Source of the DNA: JAHEKD01 sp965204695
Lineage (GTDB): Bacteria; Pseudomonadota; Gammaproteobacteria; Arenicellales; JAHEKD01
Length of the DNA: 64,000 bases
NCBI GenBank assembly: GCA_965204695.1
Contig: OZ242007.1
Coordinates: 1,736,001-1,800,000, forward strand
Direction of reading: 5' to 3'
Part shown: positions 1-5,992 of the stretch, one piece after another
Position numbering within the stretch: the first letter of the stretch is position 1
Layout of the letters: each line of letters starts with the position of its first letter
The notes under the pieces: model-generated
Told to the model about the DNA's origin: nothing
Databases searched by the model: none
What the model saw: the letters and a program-made list of their open reading frames with translations, nothing else
Position numbers and translations under genes: made by a program

Positions 1-67
1 CAAATGCTGAAATATTTAATTCGTATACAGCGGGTAGGTCTACTTCTGTTTGCGGTCGAACTTTCAT
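1..67 (-). CDS. GNAT-like acetyltransferase, N-terminal fragment (cut by window edge)
   Basis: From an ATG at 67-65 the minus strand reads MKVRPQTEVDLPAVYELN and on to the window edge without a stop. The pattern MxxRxxTxxDLPAIYELN is typical of the first beta strand and helix of GNAT N-acetyltransferases, which transfer acetyl from acetyl-CoA to an amine. Only about 22 residues are visible, so substrate and integrity cannot be judged. It is a cassette gene: its upstream boundary is the attC site at 81-157, and its own attC would lie beyond the left edge. Confidence 0.6.
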   Translation of the reverse strand, partial: MKVRPQTEVDLPAVYELNISAF

Positions 68-80
68 ATTCCTGAAGGCG

Positions 81-157
81 TATAACGTTTTAATTCAGCC
101 GACATAAACGCGGAACAAAGTGACGGGTTTGGTGGTCGGCTGCATTGACTTGTTATA
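81..157 (-). other. attC site 1 (long type)
   Basis: In gene orientation it begins near TATAACAAG and ends AAACGTTATA, with a long palindromic middle containing CCCGTCACTTTGTTCCG. It is the attC of the DUF1428 cassette and shares its type with sites 12 and 13. The stop codon of the DUF1428 gene lies inside its left box. Confidence 0.9.
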
Positions 158-545
158 CGGCGTTCTGATTAGATGATTGAACTAACAACTGAAACCCTCC
201 ATACATCATCCGTTGTGCATTAAAAATCGGCCTCGGTGCAAGAATCAGTGGATTGATCAAATCAGCCATCCTTGGGTCGGCTGCAACTCTCTCATTTACA
301 AGATCACGCACCTCACGAGATTCAAATACAACCCAGCCAAAGATGATAACTTCTTCTTTATTTGCGTTTGCAGCATCAGCAAAAGATCGAGTGCCTTCCA
401 AGCTAGAATCATCACCAACAAACTCTGAGTAATCAAGTGCACCATGTTCCTTCCAGATCTCCGCAACCTTTTCAACAACTTCTTTATATGTCTTTAGCTG
501 GTCACGGGGCACGGGGAGTACGAATCCGTCGATATAGTCTGTCAT
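153..545 (-). CDS. DUF1428 family protein
   Basis: A 130-residue protein starting MTDYIDGFVLPVP, with a conserved middle WKEHGALDYSEFVGDD and end RMMYGGFQLLV. These match the DUF1428 (YbaA-like) family of small alpha/beta-barrel dimer proteins of unknown biochemical role. The ATG at 545 is chosen; an in-frame TTG four codons earlier adds residues that the family does not have. The length is normal and the gene looks intact. It is a single-gene integron cassette whose stop codon lies inside attC site 1. No own promoter is evident, so expression may rely on read-through from upstream cassettes (inference). Confidence 0.85.
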   Translation of the reverse strand: MTDYIDGFVLPVPRDQLKTYKEVVEKVAEIWKEHGALDYSEFVGDDSSLEGTRSFADAANANKEEVIIFGWVVFESREVRDLVNERVAADPRMADLINPLILAPRPIFNAQRMMYGGFQLLVQSSNQNAV

Positions 546-585
546 GTTACATTCCAATCTTTTCCTGAAGTTTTAAGTTAAGTCT

Positions 586-641
586 TATAACGCCTCAAGC
601 AGCGGCTGGCGGTATGCCAGTCCGCCCTTGCCTTGTTAGGC
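586..641 (-). other. attC site 2 (divergent type)
   Basis: Boxes TAACAAGGC and GCGTTATA flank an inverted repeat with GCGGCTGGCGG on one arm and a matching CCAGTCCGCCC arm. It belongs to the GFA-protein cassette and resembles none of the other site types in the window. Confidence 0.87.
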
Positions 642-644
642 ACT

Positions 645-1040
645 TTACAGCGGACCTTCTATATAAGTTTTTACACCGGTAGGAATCACTTCCCACGATG
701 CCTTTGACCCAACATAAATATGGTAACCAACTTCCACGTCTGGACTGCCATTGAGGCATCCGAGAGTAACGCCATGCACTGTGTTATTGTAAGTGCCACA
801 TAGTGTTGAGCCGCACTTACGACAAAACCGCAAGCCGAAACCTGGTTGTGATTCATAGCTGGTTAATAGCTCCTCTCCTTGCAGCCACTCAAAGTCACTC
901 GGATCAACTAGAGCATATGCTGAAGCTTGTGAGCTAAATGCCTTACGACAGCGAGAACAGTGACATGATCTTGCGTCTTTAAGCTTACCATCAATTTGAT
1001 ACTTTATACTCCCACAGAAGCATTCACCTGTAATTGGCAT
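645..1040 (-). CDS. GFA-family (CENP-V/GFA domain) protein
   Basis: A 131-residue protein with GECFCGSIKY near residue 5, SCHCSRCRK near 25 and FCRKCGSTLC near 72. These are the zinc-binding cysteine clusters of the glutathione-dependent formaldehyde-activating (GFA)/CENP-V fold. Family members bind structural zinc and are proposed to act on glutathione adducts, but many have no proven substrate. The ATG at 1040 follows AGGAGAG at good spacing. The length fits the family and no defect is visible. It is an integron cassette bounded by attC sites 2 and 3. A second, only distantly similar GFA cassette lies at 3222-3593, and two tandem GFA copies sit outside the integron at 35.1-36.0 kb. Confidence 0.88.
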   Translation of the reverse strand: MPITGECFCGSIKYQIDGKLKDARSCHCSRCRKAFSSQASAYALVDPSDFEWLQGEELLTSYESQPGFGLRFCRKCGSTLCGTYNNTVHGVTLGCLNGSPDVEVGYHIYVGSKASWEVIPTGVKTYIEGPL

Positions 1041-1052
1041 TTACTCTCCTGT

Positions 1053-1097
1053 TGCCTAACGTTTGATTTCAGCGGTCGACTGCCGTGACTTGTTAAA
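1053..1097 (-). other. attC site 3 (short)
   Basis: About 45 bp, with TTAACAAGTCACGGCAG and AAATCAAACGTTAGGC as the two ends in gene orientation; the shortest site in the array. It is fully translated as the C-terminal tail and stop codon of the BrnA antitoxin gene. Confidence 0.82.
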
Positions 1098-1322
1098 AGT
1101 CGAACTCTCAAGACGTTCCGCCAACCAGACTTTAATGATTGACTGGCGAGTCACGCCTAAACGTGAAGCTTCCCTATCAAGTGAATCAATCATCCAGGTT
1201 GGAAAATCAACATTAACCCGCCTTTGCGACTGGTTAGGCCGCTTAATTTTAGTTAAGTCGAGTTCATCTATGACATCGACTTTATTTTCATCAAACTTTT
1301 TATCAAAATCTTTAGCTTTCAT
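1056..1322 (-). CDS. brnA: BrnA-type antitoxin (ribbon-helix-helix)
   Basis: An 88-residue protein with RRVNVDFPTWMIDSLDREA and GVTRQSIIKVWLAERL, the strand-helix-helix DNA-binding pattern of BrnA/CopG-type antitoxins. BrnA neutralises the BrnT ribonuclease and represses its own promoter. The start codon overlaps the end of the brnT toxin gene by 11 bases, the usual brnT-brnA order. The last 13 or so residues (about 76-88) and the TAG stop are encoded by attC site 3, so part of the protein is recombination-site sequence. The module should stabilise the array by post-segregational killing (inference). Confidence 0.85.
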   Translation of the reverse strand: MKAKDFDKKFDENKVDVIDELDLTKIKRPNQSQRRVNVDFPTWMIDSLDREASRLGVTRQSIIKVWLAERLESSTFNKSRQSTAEIKR

Positions 1323-1575
1323 ATAACATCACCTCGATTTGGCGTGATCGTCTCACAGAGATAATTCGAATGTTCTCTTTACGATATGTAATGATTCCAG
1401 ACCAATATAGCTCGCTGATTCTTCCGATGACCATAAAGCGTGGTTCATCATCTGATTTGGCTTGAACTTCAATAAAATCAGGATCATTCCAAATATTTTG
1501 AGCCTCAATGAAATCAATGCCATGTTTGGCTAGATTCGCCTGGCTCTTCTTCTTATCGAATTCAAATAAATACAC
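1312..1575 (-). CDS. brnT: BrnT-type ribonuclease toxin
   Basis: An 87-residue protein with FEFDKKKSQANLAKHGIDF near the start, FMVIGRISE in the middle and IRIISVRRSR near the C-terminus. These are the family signature of BrnT, a RelE-fold toxin that cleaves RNA. The best start is GTG at 1575, because no ATG fits. A short palindrome at 1577-1591 lies immediately upstream and is a candidate BrnA operator. The toxin gene precedes and overlaps the antitoxin gene. The open reading frame looks intact. It is a two-gene cassette between attC sites 3 and 4. Confidence 0.87.
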   Translation of the reverse strand: MYLFEFDKKKSQANLAKHGIDFIEAQNIWNDPDFIEVQAKSDDEPRFMVIGRISELYWSGIITYRKENIRIISVRRSRQIEVMLYES

Positions 1576-1576
1576 T

Positions 1577-1591
1577 GTATAATTATTATAC
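1577..1591 (-). promoter_or_regulatory. Candidate BrnA operator palindrome
   Basis: A perfect 7+1+7 inverted repeat, GTATAAT-T-ATTATAC, sits directly upstream of the brnT start and contains a -10-like TATAAT. BrnA antitoxins autorepress from palindromes in the brnT promoter, so operator function is inferred from position. Confidence 0.5.
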
Positions 1592-1625
1592 TATATTTAT
1601 ACCTTTTTAATACTTCTATTTTGAC

Positions 1626-1681
1626 TTTTAACGTTTGAAAACAGAGGCGCGTTTACGCGTACGCTGCAATGGCTTGTTATG
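1626..1681 (-). other. attC site 4 (GCGTACGC type)
   Basis: Ends ATAACAAGCC and AAACGTTAAA flank the inverted core GCGTACGCGTAAACGCGCC. It belongs to the antitoxin-toxin fusion cassette, and the toxin remnant terminates at the TAA of its left box. Confidence 0.9.
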
Positions 1682-2155
1682 TTCTCCTAAGCCCATAATT
1701 TTCAATTTGTCTATGGTGGCGTATTACCAAAATCCTAATCGATTTGTTTTCCACAATTCTGTAGAGAACAGAATAGGGAAATCGATTTACAAAACAACGG
1801 CGTATCTCTCCCTTGGCTTTTCGAAAACGATTTGGTGAAGCTTCTATTTTGTTAATTGTTCTATACGGAACTCATTACCAAGCCCCTCGCGCTTTTGTTC
1901 GTAAAAATCAATACCGCGATTCAGATCATCGACTGTATCTGGATGAAATTCCTCTTTAGAAAGTGGTTTTTTCGCTCCTTTCTTAATTTCACCATCCCTG
2001 GTCAAAGCTAATTCGATTCCTTCTATATCAATATCGGGATCAGACTGTGCACTTGTATCATTTACCAAACTTTCCCAAGCACGAAGAGCTAGTCTTTCCC
2101 TATCAGCAGCTGGTAGCCGCATTAATTGTCTTTCTACATCGGTAACTCTACTCAT
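1677..2155 (-). pseudogene. Fused and frameshifted antitoxin-ParE toxin module
   Basis: Residues 1 to about 68 (MSRVTDVERQL, RERLALRAWESLVND) match small antitoxins of the addiction-module type. The sequence then runs without a break from KEEF into FHPDTVDDLNRGIDFYEQK and GLGNEF, the N-terminus of a ParE/RelE toxin. The antitoxin's own end and the toxin start are missing, as if deleted between two EF-coding stretches. The frame stops at 1844, but the next frame continues IEASPNRFRKAKGEIRRCF, PYSVLYRIV and IRILVIRHH, the usual ParE C-terminus, to a TAA at 1677. So there are two lesions: a fusing deletion and a one-base shift at an AAAA run. The toxin should be inactive. Confidence 0.82.
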
Positions 2156-2186
2156 TCCTTTATTTTACATCACTAAGGATCCTTGG

Positions 2187-2241
2187 AGAACGTTTGAAAG
2201 CAGCGGCGCGGTGACGCGTACGCTGCCTTGCCTTGTCATAA
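2187..2241 (-). other. attC site 5 (GCGTACGC type, altered left box)
   Basis: It has the same inverted core as site 4, but its left box in gene orientation is TATGACAAGG instead of TAACAAGG. It terminates the DpnI-like pseudogene cassette, and the TGA stop arises from the altered box. Confidence 0.88.
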
Positions 2242-2672
2242 CTCTCCATCATACACCTCAAAATTTGACAATTCTGAAAGTCTTTTGTAGTTGAACATTT
2301 TATAGTTCGCTCTTTTTGCTTTTGAACTCAGTTGTCTTTTTTCAAGCTTGATTTTGGGTATAAACGGATAAAAATAATCTTCTGCCAATCTTTTCCATCT
2401 TTTTTATATTTAAAATTCGCAAACAATGGTGGAACCATGAAACCAGATTTCAAAACCTTATCCATAATTTCCTAACCCGCTCTAAATATTTCATCTTTAG
2501 GTTTACTTTTATTCGTTTTAACTGGGGCTCTAAAGGAGCAACTTGAACATTGAAGATCATATAAAGGATAATTTGGCGGGAGTTGCATCAGTCTCTTGCC
2601 ACAATTTGGGCAAGAAACTTTTTCAACAACTTCTTTTTCCCCAAGATCACCTGCTTTTTTATTTCCAGTCAT
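2236..2672 (-). pseudogene. DpnI-like zinc-ribbon endonuclease relative, broken
   Basis: The frame from the ATG at 2672 gives a 66-residue zinc ribbon (SCPNCGKRLMQLPPNYPLYD, then QCSSCSF, then a VKTN strand) and stops at TAG, 2472. Reading on past that stop gives EIMDKVLKSGFMVPPLFANF, and after a one-base frame change FYPFIPKIKLEKRQLS and RRANYKMF-like KRANYKMFNYKRL to a TGA at 2236. CxxC pairs followed by a strand with a basic residue and a VPP segment recall DpnI and Dam-replacing endonucleases (PD-(D/E)XK fold). That assignment is from memory of the pattern and is moderate. The TAG probably replaces a Trp codon. The gene carries one nonsense change and one frameshift. Confidence 0.65.
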
Positions 2673-2685
2673 TGATATTTAGAGA

Positions 2686-2743
2686 GTTATAACGTTTAAA
2701 GCTAACCGATGCGTTAGAGGTAGGTTGAGCTGGCTTGTTATAC
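2686..2743 (-). other. attC site 6 (CAACCGATGCG type)
   Basis: Ends ATAACAAGCC and AAACGTTATAA flank paired segments CAACCTACC and GGTTAGC-like arms around CTAACGCATC. It belongs to the Cys-rich lipoprotein cassette and shares its type with sites 9, 10 and 11. Confidence 0.9.
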
Positions 2744-3136
2744 CTACAGCCAGTGACTAGCATCTTTACATTTTGGGTTTGATGTTTTCTTTTTATAATT
2801 TGCTGCTTCTATGGCATTACCTATACATCTACCAATCTCTCCACCCCAAAATCCTTTGTCTTCGGGTTTTAAAACGGTTGGAATTTGATCGTTTAGTTCA
2901 TCCGCACAAACACGGGCACTTGAACTAGCAATTTCCTCGCATTCAAGTTCAGTGACTTCAAAACATTGTCTAAAATATTGATCCGAGGTACAGATTGCTA
3001 CTGGAAATGTGGTTTTCATTGCAAACATCCATTTTTCTTTGGATATTTCTTTAGATTGAATATTTTCGTCTTTCACTCCAGAAGAAGAACAACCAACTGA
3101 TAATGCAAGAAATAAAATCGTGAATATTTTTTTCAT
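2744..3136 (-). CDS. Cysteine-rich lipoprotein of unknown function
   Basis: A 130-residue protein with a short lipoprotein signal, MKKIFTILFLALSVGCSSS. The lipobox SVGC puts the lipidated Cys at residue 16. The mature part has scattered cysteines (near AICTSDQYFRQCFEV, ELECEEIA, RVCADEL, GRCIGNA, NPKCKD), suggesting disulfides in the periplasm. No domain family is recognised. The frame is open from signal peptide to stop. It is a single-gene cassette between attC sites 6 and 7. Integron cassettes often encode such exported orphan proteins. Confidence 0.75.
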   Translation of the reverse strand: MKKIFTILFLALSVGCSSSGVKDENIQSKEISKEKWMFAMKTTFPVAICTSDQYFRQCFEVTELECEEIASSSARVCADELNDQIPTVLKPEDKGFWGGEIGRCIGNAIEAANYKKKTSNPKCKDASHWL

Positions 3137-3152
3137 ATTAGATTACCTGGAG

Positions 3153-3209
3153 GTATAACGTTTGAAGCCAGCGGCGCAGTTACGCGTACGCTGGGCTGGC
3201 TTGTTATAT
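3153..3209 (-). other. attC site 7 (GCGTACGC type)
   Basis: Ends ATAACAAGCCAGCCC and GGCTTCAAACGTTATA flank the core GCGTACGCGTAACTGCGCC. It is a canonical, well-preserved site ending the second GFA cassette. Confidence 0.92.
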
Positions 3210-3221
3210 GCTGGATTCCAC

Positions 3222-3593
3222 CTAGTCATCACTACTTGTCCAAGACATTGCACACTCTTTGAAGCTTTCTGATTCAGGTACGAAACATTCATCATTTTTC
3301 TCTTCCAAGGTGGTGACCGTAATAAAAATATTATCGTCACCATCATCTAGCGCACAGATTTGTGTACTACACTCAGGGCAGAACCCACGTTGTGTATTCT
3401 TCGAAGATCGATGATATTTAGGCTCTACCTGCTCGAATTGAAATGACGAGCGGGGAAAAGTAACCCAATTCACGACAGGTGCACCAGATAGATGCTGACA
3501 CATATTACAATGACACAAGTGAGGAAAAGAAGGTTTACCTTTTACGATGTAGCGGATATGTCCACAAAAGCACTTTCCATGATGGGTCTTCAT
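3222..3593 (-). CDS. GFA-family (CENP-V/GFA domain) protein
   Basis: A 123-residue protein with KCFCGHIRY, LCHCNMCQHLSG and FCPECSTQIC, the three zinc-cysteine clusters of the GFA fold. The ATG at 3593 is preferred over the in-frame ATG four codons earlier because GGAG lies six bases upstream of it. The C-terminal part, with TTLEEKNDECFVPE, is the variable region of the family. The substrate is unknown; family members are linked to glutathione-formaldehyde adducts, often without proof. It is the second GFA cassette of this array and clearly diverged from the first, so a recent duplication is unlikely. Confidence 0.87.
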   Translation of the reverse strand: MKTHHGKCFCGHIRYIVKGKPSFPHLCHCNMCQHLSGAPVVNWVTFPRSSFQFEQVEPKYHRSSKNTQRGFCPECSTQICALDDGDDNIFITVTTLEEKNDECFVPESESFKECAMSWTSSDD

Positions 3594-3615
3594 CGTATTC
3601 TCCATTCAATTCAGC

Positions 3616-3673
3616 ATATAACGTTTGAACTTAGCGGCGGCATTTATGCGTACGCTTTCGTGGCTTGTTATAT
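3616..3673 (-). other. attC site 8 (GCGTACGC type)
   Basis: Ends ATAACAAGCCACG and AAGTTCAAACGTTATA flank GCGTACGCATAAATGCCGCC. The C-terminal tail of the 3631-3906 gene is read through this site. Confidence 0.9.
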
Positions 3674-3906
3674 ACATTCATTGATTGCTTTGTTTCTAGC
3701 GGTCTGAATGCGTGAGAAAAAAACATCAGGACAAGAAGAATAACAACATAAAAACTGTAACTCCTTGAATCGACTATTCCTTCTACAACCAAGATCGGAG
3801 CCAAACAAATTATCAAAATAGCAAGCACAACAATTAAGATTGCAACCCGATTAGTGATGCTCTTGGGTCCGCTATGGTTTTTACAATTTGGGCAATTTCT
3901 TTTCAT
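3631..3906 (-). CDS. Small zinc-ribbon membrane protein
   Basis: A 91-residue protein with an N-terminal half zinc ribbon (MKRNCPNCKNHSG) followed by two hydrophobic helices at about residues 20-42 (VAILIVVLAILIICLAPILVV) and 50-65 (FYVVILLVLMFF). The tail, about residues 77-91, is encoded by attC site 8 and is very basic. No family is recognised. The layout resembles the cassette protein at 4446-4730, which has a zinc ribbon split around two helices. A cytoplasmic metal-binding head on a membrane anchor is likely (inference). The C-terminal Cys near CRR could complete a ribbon, but it falls in attC-encoded sequence. Confidence 0.68.
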   Translation of the reverse strand: MKRNCPNCKNHSGPKSITNRVAILIVVLAILIICLAPILVVEGIVDSRSYSFYVVILLVLMFFSHAFRPLETKQSMNVYNKPRKRTHKCRR

Positions 3907-3917
3907 TTTCTTAGATG

Positions 3918-3976
3918 TATATAAAGTTTGAAACCAACCGATGCGTTAGCGGTAGGTTGGGCTGCCTTGTTAGGTG
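3918..3976 (-). other. attC site 9 (altered core)
   Basis: The overall attC fold is as in sites 6, 10 and 11, with left end TAACAAGGC. The right core reads AAACTTTATA instead of AAACGTTATA. The lost G is the first base of the GTT triplet where integron recombination normally occurs, so this site may be unable to recombine. Confidence 0.82.
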
Positions 3977-3979
3977 ATG

Positions 3980-4378
3980 TTAAATCCAAAAGCATAAATC
4001 AGATACACTCTCCAAACGACTTGACAGTTTTGATCCATCAAAAGAAAAAATAACACACTCACCATATTCAACGTATGGGTATTCATCTTCAAACACTTGT
4101 CCATTCATTGTAAGTTTTACTATATAACTAGATTCATGTGTTTTCCAAAATCGGAAAGTTTTCTGCTCTCCAGAATTTATCTGAATAATAAATTGCAATT
4201 GACCGCTTGGCTCATGAACAGCTTGTACGTTTTCTATGGGCACATCGCTATTATTTTCAATCCGTATTCTATCGGGACCAAAAATAAACCAAGGAGCACC
4301 TCCCCAAGGCAACCAGCCCGAAAAAGACATTAAAAATATCGGACTTAGAAATACTATAGTGAAAATTAATTTTTTCAT
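3980..4378 (-). CDS. Exported protein of unknown function
   Basis: A 132-residue protein starting MKKLIFTIVFLSPIFLMSFSG, a signal peptide or N-terminal anchor. The mature part (RIRIENNSDVPIENVQAVH, SGEQKTFRFWKTHESSYIV, then SDLCFWI at the end) looks beta-rich. Two cysteines near the end could pair. No family is recognised. The ATG at 4378 is used; it lies only about six bases after the core of attC site 10, so the start sits almost on the cassette boundary. An in-frame GTG just before it is less likely. The gene is a cassette whose own attC (site 9) is altered. Confidence 0.7.
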   Translation of the reverse strand: MKKLIFTIVFLSPIFLMSFSGWLPWGGAPWFIFGPDRIRIENNSDVPIENVQAVHEPSGQLQFIIQINSGEQKTFRFWKTHESSYIVKLTMNGQVFEDEYPYVEYGECVIFSFDGSKLSSRLESVSDLCFWI

Positions 4379-4380
4379 CA

Positions 4381-4437
4381 CCTAACGTTTGAAGCCAACC
4401 GACGCGTCAGCGGTAGGCTGGGCTGGCTGGTTATGTG
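4381..4437 (-). other. attC site 10 (CAACCGACGCG type)
   Basis: Ends ATAACCAGCC and AAACGTTAGG flank the paired CAGCCTACC and GGTTGGC arms around CGCTGACGCGTC. It ends the 4446-4730 cassette. Confidence 0.9.
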
Positions 4438-4445
4438 CAGTTTCT

Positions 4446-4730
4446 TTAAGTTTCACTTTTACGCTTGCCCATACTTTTAAATTTTTTATTACAATTTGTG
4501 CACTGATAAACATTAATCGGTTGTGTCAGGACAAAAAATATTAAAATAAAAACTAAAGTTCCGATAACAGCGGCTACTAGATTAACTAGTAAGCCTACAG
4601 AGGCTAATACTCCAATTACAATCCAAAATCCTAGGTCACCAAAAAAATAAGCACCGACGAATCTAAAGAAACCTGCCTCCTGGGGTTTCAATAAGACTAT
4701 TTGACCTGCACATTTTGGACAACTATCCAT
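4446..4730 (-). CDS. Small membrane protein with split zinc ribbon
   Basis: A 94-residue protein: MDSCPKCAG at the start and QCTNCNKKF near residue 77 give two CxxC knuckles that could form one zinc site. Two long hydrophobic helices lie between them (about residues 22-46 and 48-70). The knuckles would then face the cytoplasm at both ends of a helical hairpin. No named family is recognised. The frame is intact with an ATG at 4730. It is a single-gene cassette. The related layout of the 3631-3906 cassette gene suggests two versions of the same protein idea in one array. Confidence 0.72.
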   Translation of the reverse strand: MDSCPKCAGQIVLLKPQEAGFFRFVGAYFFGDLGFWIVIGVLASVGLLVNLVAAVIGTLVFILIFFVLTQPINVYQCTNCNKKFKSMGKRKSET

Positions 4731-4751
4731 ATTTTCTTAATCAAAACTGCA

Positions 4752-4809
4752 CTTAACGTTTGAAGTCAACCGACGCGTTAGTGGTCGGTTGGACTGGCAT
4801 GTTAGCGGG
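4752..4809 (-). other. attC site 11 (CAACCGACGCG type)
   Basis: Ends CTAACATGCC and AAACGTTAAG flank CAACCGACC and GGTTGAC arms. It ends the broken GNAT cassette. Confidence 0.9.
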
Positions 4810-4821
4810 ATTCATTGATGC

Positions 4822-5351
4822 TTATTCGCTATGTAACAACAATCTAAACCCAAATACAGGAAAACCTTCCTGAGAGAAGTCCAGATCAGTAGAACGCTCA
4901 AATCCTAATTTTGTATACATATTCCAGGCAACTTCCATTGCCTGAGTTGTATGTAGAATTACCTGGTTATTTCCACTAGCTTCAGCTAATTTAATACATC
5001 CTTAGCTAATGCCTTTCCGATACCGATACCTCTTGAGTTGGGGTCGACACATACTAGGCGAATCCCGGAAGCATGTTTCTCCTGTGTTGCGGTCCCTCCC
5101 GATCCATACATAGACATGTCATCGTAATAGACCACACCCCCAACGACCCTTTTATTCGGTGCCTCGGCTATAAGTACCTTTGTATGTCCCTGTTCATTGA
5201 GGCTTCCTATATTCCTCAGCATCTTATAATAATCGGGCTGTTCAGATGGGCTGGGAAATCCTTCGAGCCTGGAATAGACATCAACCATCAGCTCTCCAAG
5301 AAACGTATGTTCACTTTTCTTTATTTCTCGAATTTCCAATTTTTTAACCAT
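4822..5351 (-). pseudogene. GNAT acetyltransferase cassette, frameshifted
   Basis: The first 121 residues run MVKKLEIREIKKSEHTF to RLVCVDPNSRGIGIGKALAK, including the GNAT acetyl-CoA loop (RGIGIGKAL), then stop at 4986. The next frame continues without a gap as CIKLAEASGNNQVILHTT, AWNMYTKLGFERS and FPVFGFRLLLHSE to a TAA at 4822, which is the normal C-terminal half of the fold. One lost base near 4990-5000 would explain it. As read, the product lacks the last strands and the substrate pocket and should be inactive. It could also be an assembly error. It is the cassette between attC sites 11 and 12. Confidence 0.83.
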
Positions 5352-5363
5352 GATTAGGTATCC

Positions 5364-5442
5364 TGCTAACGTTTGAACTTAGCCGACACAAACACGGAAC
5401 GAAGTGACGGGTTTCGTGGTCGGCTGCATTGGCTTGTTAGCT
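5364..5442 (-). other. attC site 12 (long type)
   Basis: It has the same long palindromic middle (CCCGTCACTTCGTTCCG) as sites 1 and 13, with ends CTAACAAGCC and AAACGTTAGC. It ends the second brnTA cassette. Confidence 0.92.
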
Positions 5443-5446
5443 GTTC

Positions 5447-5656
5447 TTATTGCCATGTTGTTTTTAGTTCTCTTTGCTCATTGGCGCAATCCCGTAAATA
5501 AAGGTTAATCAAACTTTGATAGGGTATACCTTTCGTTTCAGCCATCTCTTTAAAATAAGCAATGGTCTTTTCATCTATACGAATGGTAATTTGCTTCTTC
5601 AATCGCTTCGCATAGGGGTTTTTAACCGATTTTGAAAAATCATATAATTTACGCAT
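5447..5656 (-). CDS. brnA: BrnA-type/CopG antitoxin
   Basis: A 69-residue protein with KKQITIRIDEKTIAYFKEMA and GIPYQSLINLYLRDCA, the ribbon-helix-helix pattern of BrnA-family antitoxins (strand ITIRID, helix, turn GIPYQ, helix). The ATG at 5656 lies three bases after the stop codon of the upstream brnT reading frame, so the two are translationally coupled. The gene is complete and normal in length. It should bind its toxin and repress the promoter palindrome at 5952-5972. It is the second brnTA module of the array and differs markedly from the first. Confidence 0.85.
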   Translation of the reverse strand: MRKLYDFSKSVKNPYAKRLKKQITIRIDEKTIAYFKEMAETKGIPYQSLINLYLRDCANEQRELKTTWQ

Positions 5657-5658
5657 AA

Positions 5659-5934
5659 TTAGTAACCTTCATATTGTTTCCGTTCTGATTTATCAGCTTT
5701 TCGAGCTGAAATGATGCGAATAGTATCGACATCCCTTTCACAATGGCACACAGTTAATATCCGAAGTTTTGAACTCATTCCCATCAATATAAACCGTTCT
5801 TCACCTTCAGAATGGTCAGGGTCTGGAATTAACCGGGCAAGCTCATCAGCAAATACTGTTACTGCCTCTTCGAATGAAATATTGTGCTTTTTCCGATTGG
5901 ATTTATTCTTATTTTTATCCCATTCAAACTTCAG
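5659..5934 (-). CDS. brnT: BrnT-type ribonuclease toxin, start unclear
   Basis: The frame reads KFEWDKNKNKSNRKKHNISF, EEAVTVFADELARLI, EERFILMGMSSKLRILTV and IRIISARKADKSERKQYEGY, a full BrnT toxin of about 90 residues ending at TAA 5659-5661. No ATG, GTG or TTG exists between the previous in-frame stop and the conserved KFEW motif. Candidate starts are CTG at 5934 or ATT at 5949. The gene may use a rare start or may have lost its start codon. It precedes brnA directly. A missing start would leave an antitoxin without active toxin. The coordinate uses the CTG and is provisional. Confidence 0.75.
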   Translation of the reverse strand: MKFEWDKNKNKSNRKKHNISFEEAVTVFADELARLIPDPDHSEGEERFILMGMSSKLRILTVCHCERDVDTIRIISARKADKSERKQYEGY

Positions 5935-5951
5935 TTCATTCTTATAAATAT

Positions 5952-5972
5952 TATAACTACATTGTAGTTATA
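5952..5972 (-). promoter_or_regulatory. Candidate BrnA operator palindrome
   Basis: A perfect 10+1+10 inverted repeat, TATAACTACA-T-TGTAGTTATA, lies just before the brnT coding frame. Position and symmetry fit the autoregulatory operator of a brnTA module. It contains TATAAC, usable as a -10 element. Confidence 0.6.
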
Positions 5973-5992
5973 GAACAACACAGATCTATGAA

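Noticed and set aside
213..428. Plus-strand open frame opposite the DUF1428 gene
   Set aside because: The minus frame has a clear family match; the plus frame is its shadow.
1635..1838. Plus-strand open frame of 67 codons across attC site 4 and the toxin remnant
   Set aside because: It runs antisense to the ParE C-terminal frame and through an attC site, with no family similarity or start signals.
5711..5947. Plus-strand open frame of 78 codons upstream of brnA
   Set aside because: The minus strand encodes a full BrnT protein here; the plus frame has no recognisable content.
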